Assembly (NCBI GenBank): GCA_022360675.1
Contig: JAKSCJ010000115.1
Coordinates: 1 to 33,171 of the forward strand
DNA: 33,171 nt
Origin: Lysobacterales bacterium
GTDB lineage: Bacteria > Pseudomonadota > Gammaproteobacteria > Xanthomonadales > Wenzhouxiangellaceae
Direction: 5' to 3'
Both the position numbers and the translations under genes were made by a program. Below, one piece after another: positions 1 through 7,295 of the stretch (positions are counted from its first letter, which is position 1; every line of letters starts with the position of its first letter). Below the pieces are notes generated by a model, which did not search any database, had not been told where the DNA came from, and saw nothing but the letters and a program-made list of their open reading frames with translations.

Positions 1-76
1 CGTATTGAATATTCTGGGTGAACCAGAAATCACGATCAAAACCAGAAAGGTGGAGCTCGCTTCTATTTTAAAATGA
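1..76 (+). CDS. 3' end of an unidentified gene (partial)
   Basis: One plus-strand frame is open from base 2 to a TGA at 74-76 and encodes 24 residues ending in VELASILK. A strong hairpin with a T-run follows directly, which is where a gene's terminator would be expected. The fragment is too short to assign a family. The support is position and frame only, so this could also be intergenic sequence that happens to be open. Confidence 0.35.
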   Translation, partial: VLNILGEPEITIKTRKVELASILK

Positions 77-107
77 AAAAAGACTCTCACCGTTGAGAGT
101 CTTTTTT
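76..107. terminator. Bidirectional rho-independent terminator
   Basis: An 8-bp stem (82-89 with 94-101, loop CCGT) is preceded by six A and followed by six T, so it works in both directions. It would end the plus-strand gene entering from the left and the minus-strand tRNA-Arg transcript. Confidence 0.85.
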
Positions 108-116
108 ACTGAAACA

Positions 117-193
117 TGGCGCGCCCGGAAGGATTCGAACCTCCGACCGCCTGGTTCGTAGCCAGGTACTCTATCCAGCTGAGCTACGGGCGC
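117..193 (-). tRNA. tRNA-Arg (anticodon ACG)
   Basis: The minus strand folds into a full cloverleaf of 77 nt including an encoded CCA at 117-119. The acceptor stem pairs GCGCCCG with CGGGCGC. The anticodon arm is CCTGG-CTACGAA-CCAGG, giving anticodon ACG (Arg, codon CGU; A34 is normally edited to inosine by TadA). The T-arm contains GGTTCGAAT. Its first ten bases overlap the end of the alkane monooxygenase gene upstream on the same strand, so it is probably cut out of a joint transcript by RNase P unless it has a promoter inside that gene. Confidence 0.97.
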
Positions 194-1305
194 GAAGGAG
201 GAGCATTATTCACTTCTAACGCAGTTTTGTCAACACTTGAATGTAAATTTACTGCATATTCTTTTACCCGTGGATTCATCACTTGGCGCCACAGTGGTGG
301 CAGCAAAGCCAAGACAAACATCGCCGCATAACCCAAAGGCAATTGTGGGGCGGAATCACGGTGCCGAAGATAAGGAAAACTACGCAAAGGGTGAGCGTGG
401 TGATCGGCATGGCGCTGCAGCTGCAGCAAAATGGCGTTACTTAAAAAGTAGTCGGAATTCCACGAGTGATGTTCGTTAGGTGCTTCGTAACGGCCATCAA
501 TTTTTTGCCGCATTAAGCCGTAGTGCTCCACATAGTTAATCACTTCCAACGTGGCTGCTGCCAAAACACCTTGCATCACAAACGCTAACAAACCAAAGGC
601 TCCCCAAAGCCCGAGCGCAATCAGCGCCAATATCACACTCACACCATGCCACCACAGCAGCTCGTTTTGCCAATGCCAGCTCGACAAGCCTTGCCGCTGC
701 AGTCTGGCTGCTTCTAATTGCCAGGCACGCTGTGGATTACGCCATAAAGAAGTGAGTACGAAATGGTAGGCCGACTGGTTCAAATGTGCTGTAGAGGCGT
801 CTTTGGGCGTGGCCACATAAAGATGATGACTACGTAAATGCTCTACCTTAAAGCCCGAGTAATTCACCAAACTCAGCAGCAAGCCACCGGCTATGCGATC
901 CAGCCTGCTTCGCCGATGAATCAATTCGTGTGCCACGTTAATAGCAACAATACCGCCGATCACGCCCATGGAAGTAAACCACAAGATAGCCGCAGGTAAT
1001 GGCAAATCGATACCGAAGGGAATACCCCACCATAACATTGCCGCTTGCGCCGGCAGGCAAAGTAAGGGCAATAAGCGACGCTCTAGCCAAGTAAACTGGT
1101 ACTCGGGCAAGTTAATGGATTCGCGCCCAATTAAAGCATCAATGAGTGGCAATAAAACAAACATCACCACCAGAGGAATTGCGGCAGCCAGGGCGGCAGG
1201 CACATATTGCATCGCCTGGGCACTGGAATACATGAGCAGAGGAATACTCAGCAAGAGCGCATGGCACCAAGGGCGTAGATGAATCAATAGTCGTTCACGC
1301 GACAT
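184..1305 (-). CDS. alkB: AlkB-type alkane 1-monooxygenase
   Basis: This 373-residue integral membrane non-heme diiron enzyme hydroxylates the terminal carbon of n-alkanes, using rubredoxin as electron donor in the known family. All family signatures are visible: HELIHRR (126-132), EHLRSHH (155-161) followed by VATPKD, NYVEHYGL (257-264) and QRHADHHAHP (297-306), plus a late LPLGYAAM. Several hydrophobic segments (about 15-32, 36-58, 78-95, 103-122, 222-250) fit the six-helix AlkB fold. The length is slightly below the usual 390-410. The start is supported by GGAGGTG five bases upstream. The TAG stop (184-186) lies inside the tRNA-Arg gene. No rubredoxin or rubredoxin reductase gene is in the window. 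The second histidine box has Arg-Ser where AlkB usually has Arg-Gly before the two His, so the substrate range is uncertain. Confidence 0.92.
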   Translation of the reverse strand: MSRERLLIHLRPWCHALLLSIPLLMYSSAQAMQYVPAALAAAIPLVVMFVLLPLIDALIGRESINLPEYQFTWLERRLLPLLCLPAQAAMLWWGIPFGIDLPLPAAILWFTSMGVIGGIVAINVAHELIHRRSRLDRIAGGLLLSLVNYSGFKVEHLRSHHLYVATPKDASTAHLNQSAYHFVLTSLWRNPQRAWQLEAARLQRQGLSSWHWQNELLWWHGVSVILALIALGLWGAFGLLAFVMQGVLAAATLEVINYVEHYGLMRQKIDGRYEAPNEHHSWNSDYFLSNAILLQLQRHADHHAHPLRSFPYLRHRDSAPQLPLGYAAMFVLALLPPLWRQVMNPRVKEYAVNLHSSVDKTALEVNNAPPSRP

Positions 1306-1326
1306 CGCACACCTCCATCGATAGCA

Positions 1327-1350
1327 GCACGGCAGCCGAAGCTGCCGTGC
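1327..1350 (-). promoter_or_regulatory. UUCG-tetraloop hairpin in the alkB leader
   Basis: On the minus strand, ten perfect base pairs (GCACGGCAGC with GCTGCCGTGC) are closed by TTCG in C(UUCG)G context, an exceptionally stable RNA hairpin. It ends 21 nt before the alkB start and just upstream of the Shine-Dalgarno. No T-run follows, so it is more likely an mRNA-stability or 5'-leader element than a terminator. Confidence 0.55.
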
Positions 1351-1371
1351 ATTGAAATCTGCATCCTTGTC

Positions 1372-1390
1372 ACGAAGTGCTGAACTTCGT
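1372..1390. promoter_or_regulatory. Inverted repeat upstream of alkB, possible operator
   Basis: ACGAAGT and ACTTCGT form a perfect 7-bp inverted repeat with a 5-bp spacer. It lies between the terminator of the preceding minus-strand gene and the alkB leader, where the alkB promoter should be. No confident -35/-10 pair was found, so the operator role is inferred from position only. Confidence 0.3.
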
Positions 1391-1421
1391 AAAAAATCCC
1401 CGCCCCGATCATCGGGGCGGG
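1391..1421 (-). terminator. Rho-independent terminator after the GEGTG-repeat gene
   Basis: Read on the minus strand, a GC-rich palindrome (CCCGCCCC against GGGGCGGG, 1399-1421) is followed by ATTTTTT. It lies 33 bp beyond the stop of the minus-strand gene ending at 1454 and should end the DUF6502/secreted-protein operon before alkB. Confidence 0.8.
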
Positions 1422-1453
1422 TGAACAGGCCTCATAGGGCCTGGCGAGGATCG

Positions 1454-2023
1454 CTAGTTCCAGCCACATCCATTCCCTGATGCAAGACCGGAAACGGCGA
1501 TGTCTGCAAAAACCTGATATTCGGTCAGTGTTTCGCCGGTTTGTTCATGAATAATGATATCGGCGAGATCCGTTGTGGTATTGATGGAAATCTCAGCCCA
1601 GCCCCAATAGTTGTTATCGGTGGCTGAATAATCGGGCTCGGGGGCACCAGTGCCCTCACCTGCCGAATTCGTTGCATCACCCGTGCCTTCACCCGCCGAG
1701 TTGGTGGATTCACCGGTGCCTTCACCTGCTGAATTTGTGTCTTCGCCGCCGGTGCCCTCGCCTGCACCATTGGTATCGTCGCCAAATAAACTCAGACCGA
1801 CCATTGCATAGGCCGATTCAATCGGTGCGCTTCCTACGTATAAATCACTTCCCAGAGCCGCACCTACGGAAATACTATCGCAGCCATCCACCGCCACGGT
1901 TACATTGGTAGCCTGGGCACTTTGCGTCCCCAGAGTCGTCATTGCCAGAGCCAGAACTGATGCTTTTAAAGAGCAGCACAGAACGGAACCGATCCCCGTA
2001 CCTTCACGTTCAACAATGCGCAT
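1454..2023 (-). CDS. Exported protein with GEGTG tandem repeats, unknown function
   Basis: The 189-residue product has a hydrophobic export signal (about 18-38, ending TQSAQA) and a mature part with four near-identical repeats of the form TN(S/G)AGEGTG plus a two-residue linker (residues 84-128). A C-terminal domain (about 133-189) looks beta-rich and contains a YWGWAEISI segment and a terminal NGCGWN. Two ATGs lie two codons apart; I chose the second (2023) because GGAG is then six bases upstream, whereas it would touch the first ATG. The gene starts 24 bp after the stop of the DUF6502 gene and shares its transcript. The repeat region is rich in Gly, Glu and Thr and probably unstructured. 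No function can be assigned. Confidence 0.8.
   Translation of the reverse strand: MRIVEREGTGIGSVLCCSLKASVLALAMTTLGTQSAQATNVTVAVDGCDSISVGAALGSDLYVGSAPIESAYAMVGLSLFGDDTNGAGEGTGGEDTNSAGEGTGESTNSAGEGTGDATNSAGEGTGAPEPDYSATDNNYWGWAEISINTTTDLADIIIHEQTGETLTEYQVFADIAVSGLASGNGCGWN
1646..1774 (-). repeat. In-frame 33-36 bp tandem repeat encoding TNSAGEGTG units
   Basis: Four consecutive units of 11-12 codons encode TN(S/G)AGEGTG separated by GE, ES and DA dipeptides. The units differ at silent positions, so the array is not freshly amplified. Unit sizes are multiples of three, so copy-number change would lengthen or shorten the protein without a frameshift. Confidence 0.8.
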
Positions 2024-2047
2024 GGCCATCTCCGTCTATTTAATTGT

Positions 2048-2908
2048 TTATGGATGATCGCTATCTTCCCAGTAGTAGGCCCCGACACCTGCGGTAATTA
2101 AGTCGCCTTGGCTGTTGGCACTGTCAAAAGTATCAATAACCGCCTCTACCTCAGACATGGCTTTCTCCAGGCTATCTCGCACAGCCTGACGATAAACGGG
2201 TAGAGCTTCTACTGGAATAGAATAAGAAAAACGCGCTTGCTGGAACCATTTTTCATCGGGTTCCAGCGCACAATGAGAAACATTGTGCTGAATTGTATTT
2301 ACTAATCGACCAACCGCTTTACTCCCCACCTCAATCAGGGGCTTCTCGTTTTTAGAACCCAGCGAGAAGAAGCGATTCGTCAGGCGTACGTGGAATTCAT
2401 CGATCATTTCCACATTACCGCCTTCTAACAAACGATCTAAAACAGTATTGACTGTCACATTACGCCCCGCCGCGCGGGTCACCAAACCCTGAAATGTCGG
2501 GCCATGGCCGTAAATAATGAGATCTTTAGGCAGATTATTTTCAGGATCAACATATAAAGGATCGCTGGCCCATCTGGCTAAAATAGCAGCCTCACGTGAC
2601 AGTTCTTCGGGCGCATAACTCGGTTGGGTCGCCATCAGTTTGTTGATCATGCGACTGTCCATACCCGTGCGCAACGCCAAGGAAGACAAAGTCACTTTGC
2701 CTTGGCGCTCGTTAGACGAGCCCATTTCTTGAGCCAAAATTTTGCTGCACTCGTCAACATAGATACGCCGCACTACATCGAGCAGAGCATCATAGGTAAT
2801 ACGATTAATGAGGAGACGAACCACTGGCCGCAACATGCGATATACGGATTTGATGAGCCAGTCGGTATCCGGAGAAAGGTTATCTTTTGGCAGAACTTGT
2901 AACGTCAT
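2048..2908 (-). CDS. DUF6502-like protein, copy 1 (putative HTH protein)
   Basis: The 286-residue product is cytoplasmic, without signal peptide or membrane segment. It has an N-terminal helical region with a HTH-like stretch (VTLSSLALRTGMDSRMINKLM, about 72-92), a middle region with WASDP and VTVNTVLDRLL, and a C-terminal signature AGVGAYYWED. These features recur in the same order in the protein at 26116-26865, so the two are paralogues. I recognise the family as DUF6502, with no established function; a DNA-binding or anti-sigma-like role is only inference from the HTH-like part. The start has a weak GGAC ten bases upstream. Downstream it is coupled to the GEGTG-repeat exported protein. Upstream lies a GGA-hairpin RNA element with no terminator in between, so translation could be under CsrA/RsmA control. 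Confidence 0.72.
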   Translation of the reverse strand: MTLQVLPKDNLSPDTDWLIKSVYRMLRPVVRLLINRITYDALLDVVRRIYVDECSKILAQEMGSSNERQGKVTLSSLALRTGMDSRMINKLMATQPSYAPEELSREAAILARWASDPLYVDPENNLPKDLIIYGHGPTFQGLVTRAAGRNVTVNTVLDRLLEGGNVEMIDEFHVRLTNRFFSLGSKNEKPLIEVGSKAVGRLVNTIQHNVSHCALEPDEKWFQQARFSYSIPVEALPVYRQAVRDSLEKAMSEVEAVIDTFDSANSQGDLITAGVGAYYWEDSDHP

Positions 2909-3060
2909 AGTTTTTTGTCCGTGCGCCGCAGGCTGCTGGTGACCTGCAGGTGTTAGTCGCCCTATTCCGCGTCGCCGTAACTTATGACTTGTTCTAATGA
3001 GCCCTTACGGCAAGCCCGTTGCGGCAAGCAATAGTGGAATCCTGAACATACGGACTCCAG

Positions 3061-3485
3061 CGGAAGCAATATCTTTAGCGTAAGAATACTACAGGCTTCC
3101 GTGGGTAAGGTTCGCACATCCCTGTGCTCGTTGCCTCCTGGCACTCATTCCTGAGTCAGGATCTCTCCTGAGAGAACACCTTCACATTTCCCTGGTATCT
3201 GGGCAAGTTCACAACCATGTGTGCCCGTCGTCCTAACCGCCATTCCGTCGGCAGTAAACTTGAAAACTGTGAATGCTAATGTTTGCTAAATGCGTTTAAA
3301 AGCCCGTACTTGCTGGAAGAAAAGCGTCACGTCCATGTGACCACGCAACATCCTGTTTCACCATCACAACCGGCCTGCCATCTCTTGCGAGTCCCCTTGC
3401 GACCGATTGCGGACCAGGCTTTTATCAGCGTTGTAACCGGCTAATTACCCCTGCTAAAAGCGAAGTAGCTACAACCTGAAGTTGC
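3061..3485 (-). ncRNA. CsrB/RsmZ-like CsrA-sequestering RNA (or CsrA-binding leader)
   Basis: Read on the minus strand, this segment is a series of short hairpins presenting GGA in or at the loop, the hallmark of RNAs that titrate CsrA/RsmA. Examples, 5' to 3': GCAAG-GGGA-CTCGC (3400-3387, one mismatch), AACA-GGA-TGTT (3357-3347), GTCAC-ATGGAC-GTGAC (3341-3326), GCCG-ACGGAA-TGGC (3252-3239), TCTCTCAGGAGAGA (3175-3162), ACTCA-GGAA-TGAGT (3156-3143), TGCC-AGGA-GGCA (3143-3132) and GCACA-GGGA-TGTGC (3127-3114). I count eleven GGA between 3394 and 3098. The last hairpin contains ACAGGGATGT, an exact match to the core of the SELEX CsrA consensus RUACARGGAUGU. A promoter sits directly upstream. The 5' end is estimated from that promoter. 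The 3' end is uncertain: 3061 is the base of the last long stem (CGGAAGC with GCTTCCG) and no T-run follows, so the transcript may continue into the DUF6502 gene. Confidence 0.72.
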
Positions 3486-3490
3486 AATAG

Positions 3491-3519
3491 ACTATAACGT
3501 CAATTTCAAAATGGGTCAA
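3491..3519 (-). promoter_or_regulatory. Sigma70-type promoter of the CsrB-like RNA
   Basis: On the minus strand, TTGACC (3519-3514) and TATAGT (3496-3491) are separated by exactly 17 bp, a near-consensus sigma70 promoter. Transcription should begin near 3483-3485, just before the first hairpin of the GGA-rich RNA. Confidence 0.75.
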
Positions 3520-3549
3520 TAAATTCAGTGCATTTTTTCTTAAATCGGT

Positions 3550-3571
3550 CATTTGTACTTTTTTGCAAATG
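3550..3571. promoter_or_regulatory. Inverted repeat CATTTG-N10-CAAATG upstream of the RNA promoter
   Basis: A perfect 6-bp inverted repeat is centred about 75 bp upstream of the predicted start of the CsrB-like RNA. Known csr/rsm RNA genes often have an activator site (GacA/UvrY) in roughly this region, but the sequence does not match the usual TGTAAG-N6-CTTACA. The role is therefore open. Confidence 0.25.
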
Positions 3572-4412
3572 TTTCTCAGTTACTTATCTATTGGTCTCGT
3601 TTTCAGCAGCTTTGGCCGCAGCAACAATGCACACCGATCAGTGTAGAAAGCGCGGCGCCGCAAAAACTTGATTTGACAACACTTCTGAGGCCAATCAGGC
3701 CGCAAATCACTAAACAATCTGGAATAACGCTGGCAATAAAATCGTTAAGTCTCAGACAAAAACGTTACCAATCAAGGCTCTGAAGACACAATTGGGGTCG
3801 TTTAAGATTCAACATTCATATAACAGACCGGCAAGCGGGAAATTAAATAACACCAGTTTTGTCCGAATTAATGCCGCATGGGTGCTTCACTAAGCGGTAG
3901 AGGGACACGCCGTTTGCTGGTGTAAATCAGCCGTTGGTAGTGAATGTTCATTGACGCAACAATGTTCTAAGCCCTCTCCCCACCAAAACCACGGCTGTTA
4001 ATAGTGAAAAAAACTTTTTAATACAGCCCCAGCAGAAAACACTTCTGGCCAGATTCTGACTGAGAGCATTTTTTCGCTCTGGCGCGCTGCCGCTTTCTCG
4101 CAAACGTCGCGCCCCACTATGGGTTTCCGTTAAAATGAGCGGCTTCGTGGCGGGCTTGAAGGGAGCTTGCCGCACAACACAACGCGCTTTAGGGTGCGCT
4201 CCGAGCTGTCCACGGATTGGTGGTTTTCGGGCATTTTCAAGCGTGTTGTCTGCGTTTCTATATTTTATGGCAACGGTTATTCAACGCAGCCTGCAAGCTA
4301 TTTTGCGGGTGATCGACTAAGACTCATAACTGCGTGTTTATTCGTTTCCGGCATTGTCATCAACCTGGCAGCCGCACTAATCGTGCTGCCCTACCCCCTT
4401 TGGAGGAATTCC
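3572..4412. other. Non-coding stretch between the CsrB-like RNA and leucine dehydrogenase
   Basis: No gene with a credible ribosome-binding site, codon usage or recognisable product was found on either strand. Short open frames are present but look random. The last 250 bp must hold the promoter of the leucine-degradation cluster, yet no clear -35/-10 pair or LiuR-type operator stands out. TTGTCA and TAATCG with an 18-bp gap (about 4355-4385) are a weak candidate. Confidence 0.5.
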
Positions 4413-5516
4413 ATGAACCTGTTCGAGACGATCCATGCTTCCGAACATGAGCAAGTGGTGTTTTGTCATAACAAGAGTGCTGGCTTAAAAGCCATCATCG
4501 CGATCCACAACACCACCCTCGGTCCCGCTCTCGGCGGCTTGCGCATGTGGCCTTACGCCACTGAAGAGGAAGCACTGAACGATGTGCTGCGTCTCTCTCG
4601 GGGTATGACCTACAAAGCAGCGGTTGCTGGCCTGAACTTAGGCGGCGGCAAGTCTGTCATCATCGGTGATCCCTCCAAAGATAAATCTGAAGCCTTATTC
4701 CGCGCTTTGGGTCGCTTTATCGAGTCCTTAAACGGCCGTTACATCACTGCCGAAGACGTAGGCATCGATGTCAACGACATGGAATACGTATTCCAAGAAA
4801 CCGACAATGTTGTGGGCGTACACCAAGTTCACGGCGGTAGCGGCGATCCCTCACCCTTTACCGCTTACGGCACCCTGCAAGGCATTAAAGCCAGCTTGCA
4901 ACGTAAGTTTGGCGACGAAGAAGTGGGCCGTTACAGCTACGCTGTTCAAGGTTTGGGCCACGTGGGCTACGAACTGGTTAAATTGCTGCGCAACGAAAAC
5001 GCCAAAGTCTTCGTTACCGACATTAACCAAGAATCCGTGGATCGTTGTGTTGAGCTGGGTTGTGAAGCGGTTTCTGCCGACGACATCTACCAAGTCGACG
5101 CCGATGTGTTCAGCCCCTGCGCTTTAGGCGCCGTGGTGAACGAAAACACCCTGCCACAATTTAAGTTCAAAATTATCTGTGGCGCATCAAACAACCAGCT
5201 GGCCAACGACGAGTGCGGTGACGAGCTGGAAAATCGTGGCCTCATCTACGCCCCCGATTACGCGGTTAACGCTGGCGGCCTGATGAACGTATCCATCGAA
5301 TTCGAAGGCTACAATAAAGAACGTGCCACCCGCATGATGCGCACCATTTACTACAATGTGAGCAAGATCTTCCAGATTGCCGACCGTGACGGCATTCCTT
5401 CCTGGAAAGCAGCCGATCGCATGGCGGAAGAACGCATCCGCGCCATCGGCCAGCTCAAGCTACCGTTCATGGGACGCGCGCACCGCTTCCCTGGTCGCGA
5501 ACGCGGCAACCACTAA
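4413..5516 (+). CDS. ldh: Leucine dehydrogenase (Glu/Leu/Phe/Val dehydrogenase family)
   Basis: This 367-residue NAD-dependent enzyme oxidatively deaminates leucine (also valine and isoleucine) to the 2-oxo acid, feeding the liu genes downstream. The length matches the family (about 365). Visible motifs: LGPALGGLRMWPY (substrate-binding region), GLNLGGGKSVIIGDP with the catalytic lysine of the GGGK motif, TAEDVG, and a Rossmann segment VQGLGHVGYELVK for NAD. ATG 4413 is chosen because GGAGG lies seven bases upstream and the protein then begins MNLFETI, as family members do; an in-frame extension to 4167 is low-complexity and lacks a ribosome site. A terminator follows 15 bp after the stop, so the gene may be partly uncoupled from liuA. 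Confidence 0.95.
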   Translation: MNLFETIHASEHEQVVFCHNKSAGLKAIIAIHNTTLGPALGGLRMWPYATEEEALNDVLRLSRGMTYKAAVAGLNLGGGKSVIIGDPSKDKSEALFRALGRFIESLNGRYITAEDVGIDVNDMEYVFQETDNVVGVHQVHGGSGDPSPFTAYGTLQGIKASLQRKFGDEEVGRYSYAVQGLGHVGYELVKLLRNENAKVFVTDINQESVDRCVELGCEAVSADDIYQVDADVFSPCALGAVVNENTLPQFKFKIICGASNNQLANDECGDELENRGLIYAPDYAVNAGGLMNVSIEFEGYNKERATRMMRTIYYNVSKIFQIADRDGIPSWKAADRMAEERIRAIGQLKLPFMGRAHRFPGRERGNH

Positions 5517-5531
5517 TTTTTAGTGGATACC

Positions 5532-5557
5532 AAGAAGCGGCCGCAAGGCCGCTTCTT
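5532..5557 (+). terminator. Hairpin terminator after leucine dehydrogenase
   Basis: An 11-bp stem (AAGAAGCGGCC with GGCCGCTTCTT) is capped by a GCAA tetraloop. The T-run is short (CTTCTTTAT), so termination may be partial and allow read-through into liuA. Confidence 0.65.
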
Positions 5558-5797
5558 TATCTCTGATCCAGCGAGGTCGCCGTGTTGTGACTTCACATCG
5601 TGGTCAGTAGAACTCAGGCACCATCACCTGCTCGATTCGCCAAACCACAATCAACGAGCCGTATCAGCAAGTTACCCCAAGACGGATAACTTAAAGGCTC
5701 TGGCAGGGCAATCGCTTTTGTAATCGTCAACACCGACTCATTGCCCGCGCTTCCGGTTCGCGGTGCGGTAGACGGAAGTGAGCTCAAGGAGTGAACA

Positions 5798-6961
5798 ATG
5801 GCCATCGCCATTCCCTTAAATGAAGACCTAGAACTGCTGCGTGACACGGTTCGTAAATTCGCAGAACAAGAAATCGCACCGCGCGCGGCAGCTATCGACG
5901 AAAACAACGAGTTCCCCCAAGATCTGTGGCCTAAATTAGGCGAACTAGGCTTGTTGGGCATGAGTGTCAGCGCCGAATACGGCGGCTCTGAGATGGGTTA
6001 TTTAGCCCACTTGGTGGCGATGGAAGAAATCTCCCGCGCTTCAGGTTCGGTGGGTTTGTCTTACGGTGCCAATTCCAATTTGTGCATGGATAACCTGTTC
6101 CGCAACGGTAGCGACGCCCAACGCCAAAAATATCTGCCCAAGTTGTGCAGTGGCGAATGGGTGGGCGCTTTGGCCATGTCTGAGCCGGGTGCTGGTTCCG
6201 ATGTGGTAGGCAGCATGAGTTGCCGTGCCGAGTTCAAAGATGGCCGTTGGATCGCCAATGGCAATAAAATGTGGATCACCAATGGCCCCGAAGCCGACGT
6301 GCTGCTGGTGTACATGCGTACCGCCGATAAAGACGCCGGTTCACGTTGCATGACTGCCTTCATTATTGAAAAAGGCATGCCCGGTTTCTCCACCGCGCAA
6401 AAGCTCGACAAACTGGGCATGCGCGGCTCTAACACCTGCGAACTGGTGTTCGAAAACTGCGAAATTCCCGAAGAAAATGTCGTGGGCGAAGTCAACCAAG
6501 GCGTGAAAGTCTTGATGAGCGGCCTGGACACCGAGCGCATGGTACTCAGCGGTGGCCCCTTGGGCTTAATGCAAGCCGCTGTTGAAATCACGCTGCCCTA
6601 TGTGCGCGAACGCAAGCAATTCGACCGCCGTATCGGCGATTTCGGTGTCATGCAGGCCAAAGTTGCCGATATGTACACCGCACTGCAAACCTCTCGCGCC
6701 TTTGCTTATCGCATTGCTGAAGATTTCGACGCCGGTCGTAAATCGCGCATCGATGCAGCCGCTTGCTTGCTCAATGCCTCGCGTAACGCAGTTCAAGTGA
6801 GCTTAGAGGCGATTCAGGCACTAGGCGGTAACGGTTATATCAACGAATACCCTGTGGGCCGTTTATTACGCGACGCCAAGCTGTACGAAATTGGTGCAGG
6901 CACCAATGAAATTCGTCGCATGCTGATCGGCCGCGAGTTGATCACCAGCGATAAATACTAA
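5798..6961 (+). CDS. liuA: Isovaleryl-CoA dehydrogenase
   Basis: The 387-residue FAD acyl-CoA dehydrogenase converts isovaleryl-CoA to 3-methylcrotonyl-CoA, the first CoA-ester oxidation of leucine breakdown, passing electrons to ETF. Domain order is helical N-domain (about 1-120), beta-domain with MSEPGAGSD (127-135) and WITNG, and helical C-domain. The isovaleryl-specific motif [18 protein letters not shown] (241-258) places the catalytic base at Glu246, as in human IVD, rather than late in the C-domain as in medium-chain enzymes. The C-terminal [33 protein letters not shown] part is typical. The start has AAGGAG seven bases upstream. A 280-bp gap separates it from ldh. The oxidative decarboxylation step (branched-chain 2-oxoacid dehydrogenase) between ldh and liuA is not encoded here. 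Confidence 0.95.
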   Translation: MAIAIPLNEDLELLRDTVRKFAEQEIAPRAAAIDENNEFPQDLWPKLGELGLLGMSVSAEYGGSEMGYLAHLVAMEEISRASGSVGLSYGANSNLCMDNLFRNGSDAQRQKYLPKLCSGEWVGALAMSEPGAGSDVVGSMSCRAEFKDGRWIANGNKMWITNGPEADVLLVYMRTADKDAGSRCMTAFIIEKGMPGFSTAQKLDKLGMRGSNTCELVFENCEIPEENVVGEVNQGVKVLMSGLDTERMVLSGGPLGLMQAAVEITLPYVRERKQFDRRIGDFGVMQAKVADMYTALQTSRAFAYRIAEDFDAGRKSRIDAAACLLNASRNAVQVSLEAIQALGGNGYINEYPVGRLLRDAKLYEIGAGTNEIRRMLIGRELITSDKY

Positions 6962-7295
6962 GTCGACATAGACGCAGCGCTCATTAGCTTCCTAGCAAGC
7001 GTGGAAATAATGAGCGCCAGGACTTTCGCCCACCGCCCAGCGTTGGCGCGAACACAACGCACCGCGTTTTCAGCAACGCGGCGTTGAAATAGGACTTTCG
7101 AATGACAAAGGCACACCCCATATTGTGTGCCTATAGTTAACACAAGCAGGCAGCGGTTTCGTGCTGCCTCAATGCATATTCCCAGGCTGCCAGCTGTGCC
7201 CTGTCACTTCGCAATCAGCGCACGGGGCTGGCTGCCCGTTCAACCTCCAGCACTGCTTTATTGCAATGCGGAAACACGTAGGCGAGAGACTGCAC
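6962..7295 (+). promoter_or_regulatory. liuA-thiolase gap with three inverted repeats
   Basis: This 334-bp gap has no gene. It contains a perfect 10-bp inverted repeat GCGCTCATTA/TAATGAGCGC (6977-6986, 7008-7017), a 7-bp hairpin GGCACAC/GTGTGCC (7110-7131) and a 6-bp hairpin GGCAGC/GCTGCC (7149-7168). None has a T-run, so they look like RNA-processing, stability or attenuation structures rather than simple terminators. Confidence 0.5.

Noticed and set aside
1646-1774. Repeat array as a CRISPR
   Set aside because: The repeats are in frame inside a coding gene, have no unique spacers and differ mainly at silent sites.
2915-3060. Possible 6S RNA on the minus strand (AAGTCATAAG...GGCGACG and CAGCCTGCGGCG recall parts of E. 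coli 6S)
   Set aside because: No long closing stem or large central bubble can be drawn at the proper 180-nt length, and the usual zapA/fau neighbours are absent. The similarity is short and the segment may simply be the tail of the GGA-hairpin RNA.
3150-3250. Riboswitch (cobalamin, glycine or SAM type) upstream of the DUF6502 gene
   Set aside because: None of the conserved core strings of these classes is present; the structure is explained by repeated GGA-loop hairpins.
3550-3571. GacA/UvrY activator box for the CsrB-like RNA
   Set aside because: The position is suitable, but CATTTG-N10-CAAATG does not match TGTAAG-N6-CTTACA, so it is listed only as an inverted repeat.
3553-4175. Short open frames of 60-76 codons on both strands
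   Set aside because: No ribosome site, no compositional sign of coding, no recognisable product, and they overlap non-coding structure.
4167-4412. Extended N-terminus of leucine dehydrogenase
   Set aside because: The 82 extra residues do not resemble the family, and the strong GGAGG seven bases before 4413 fixes the start.
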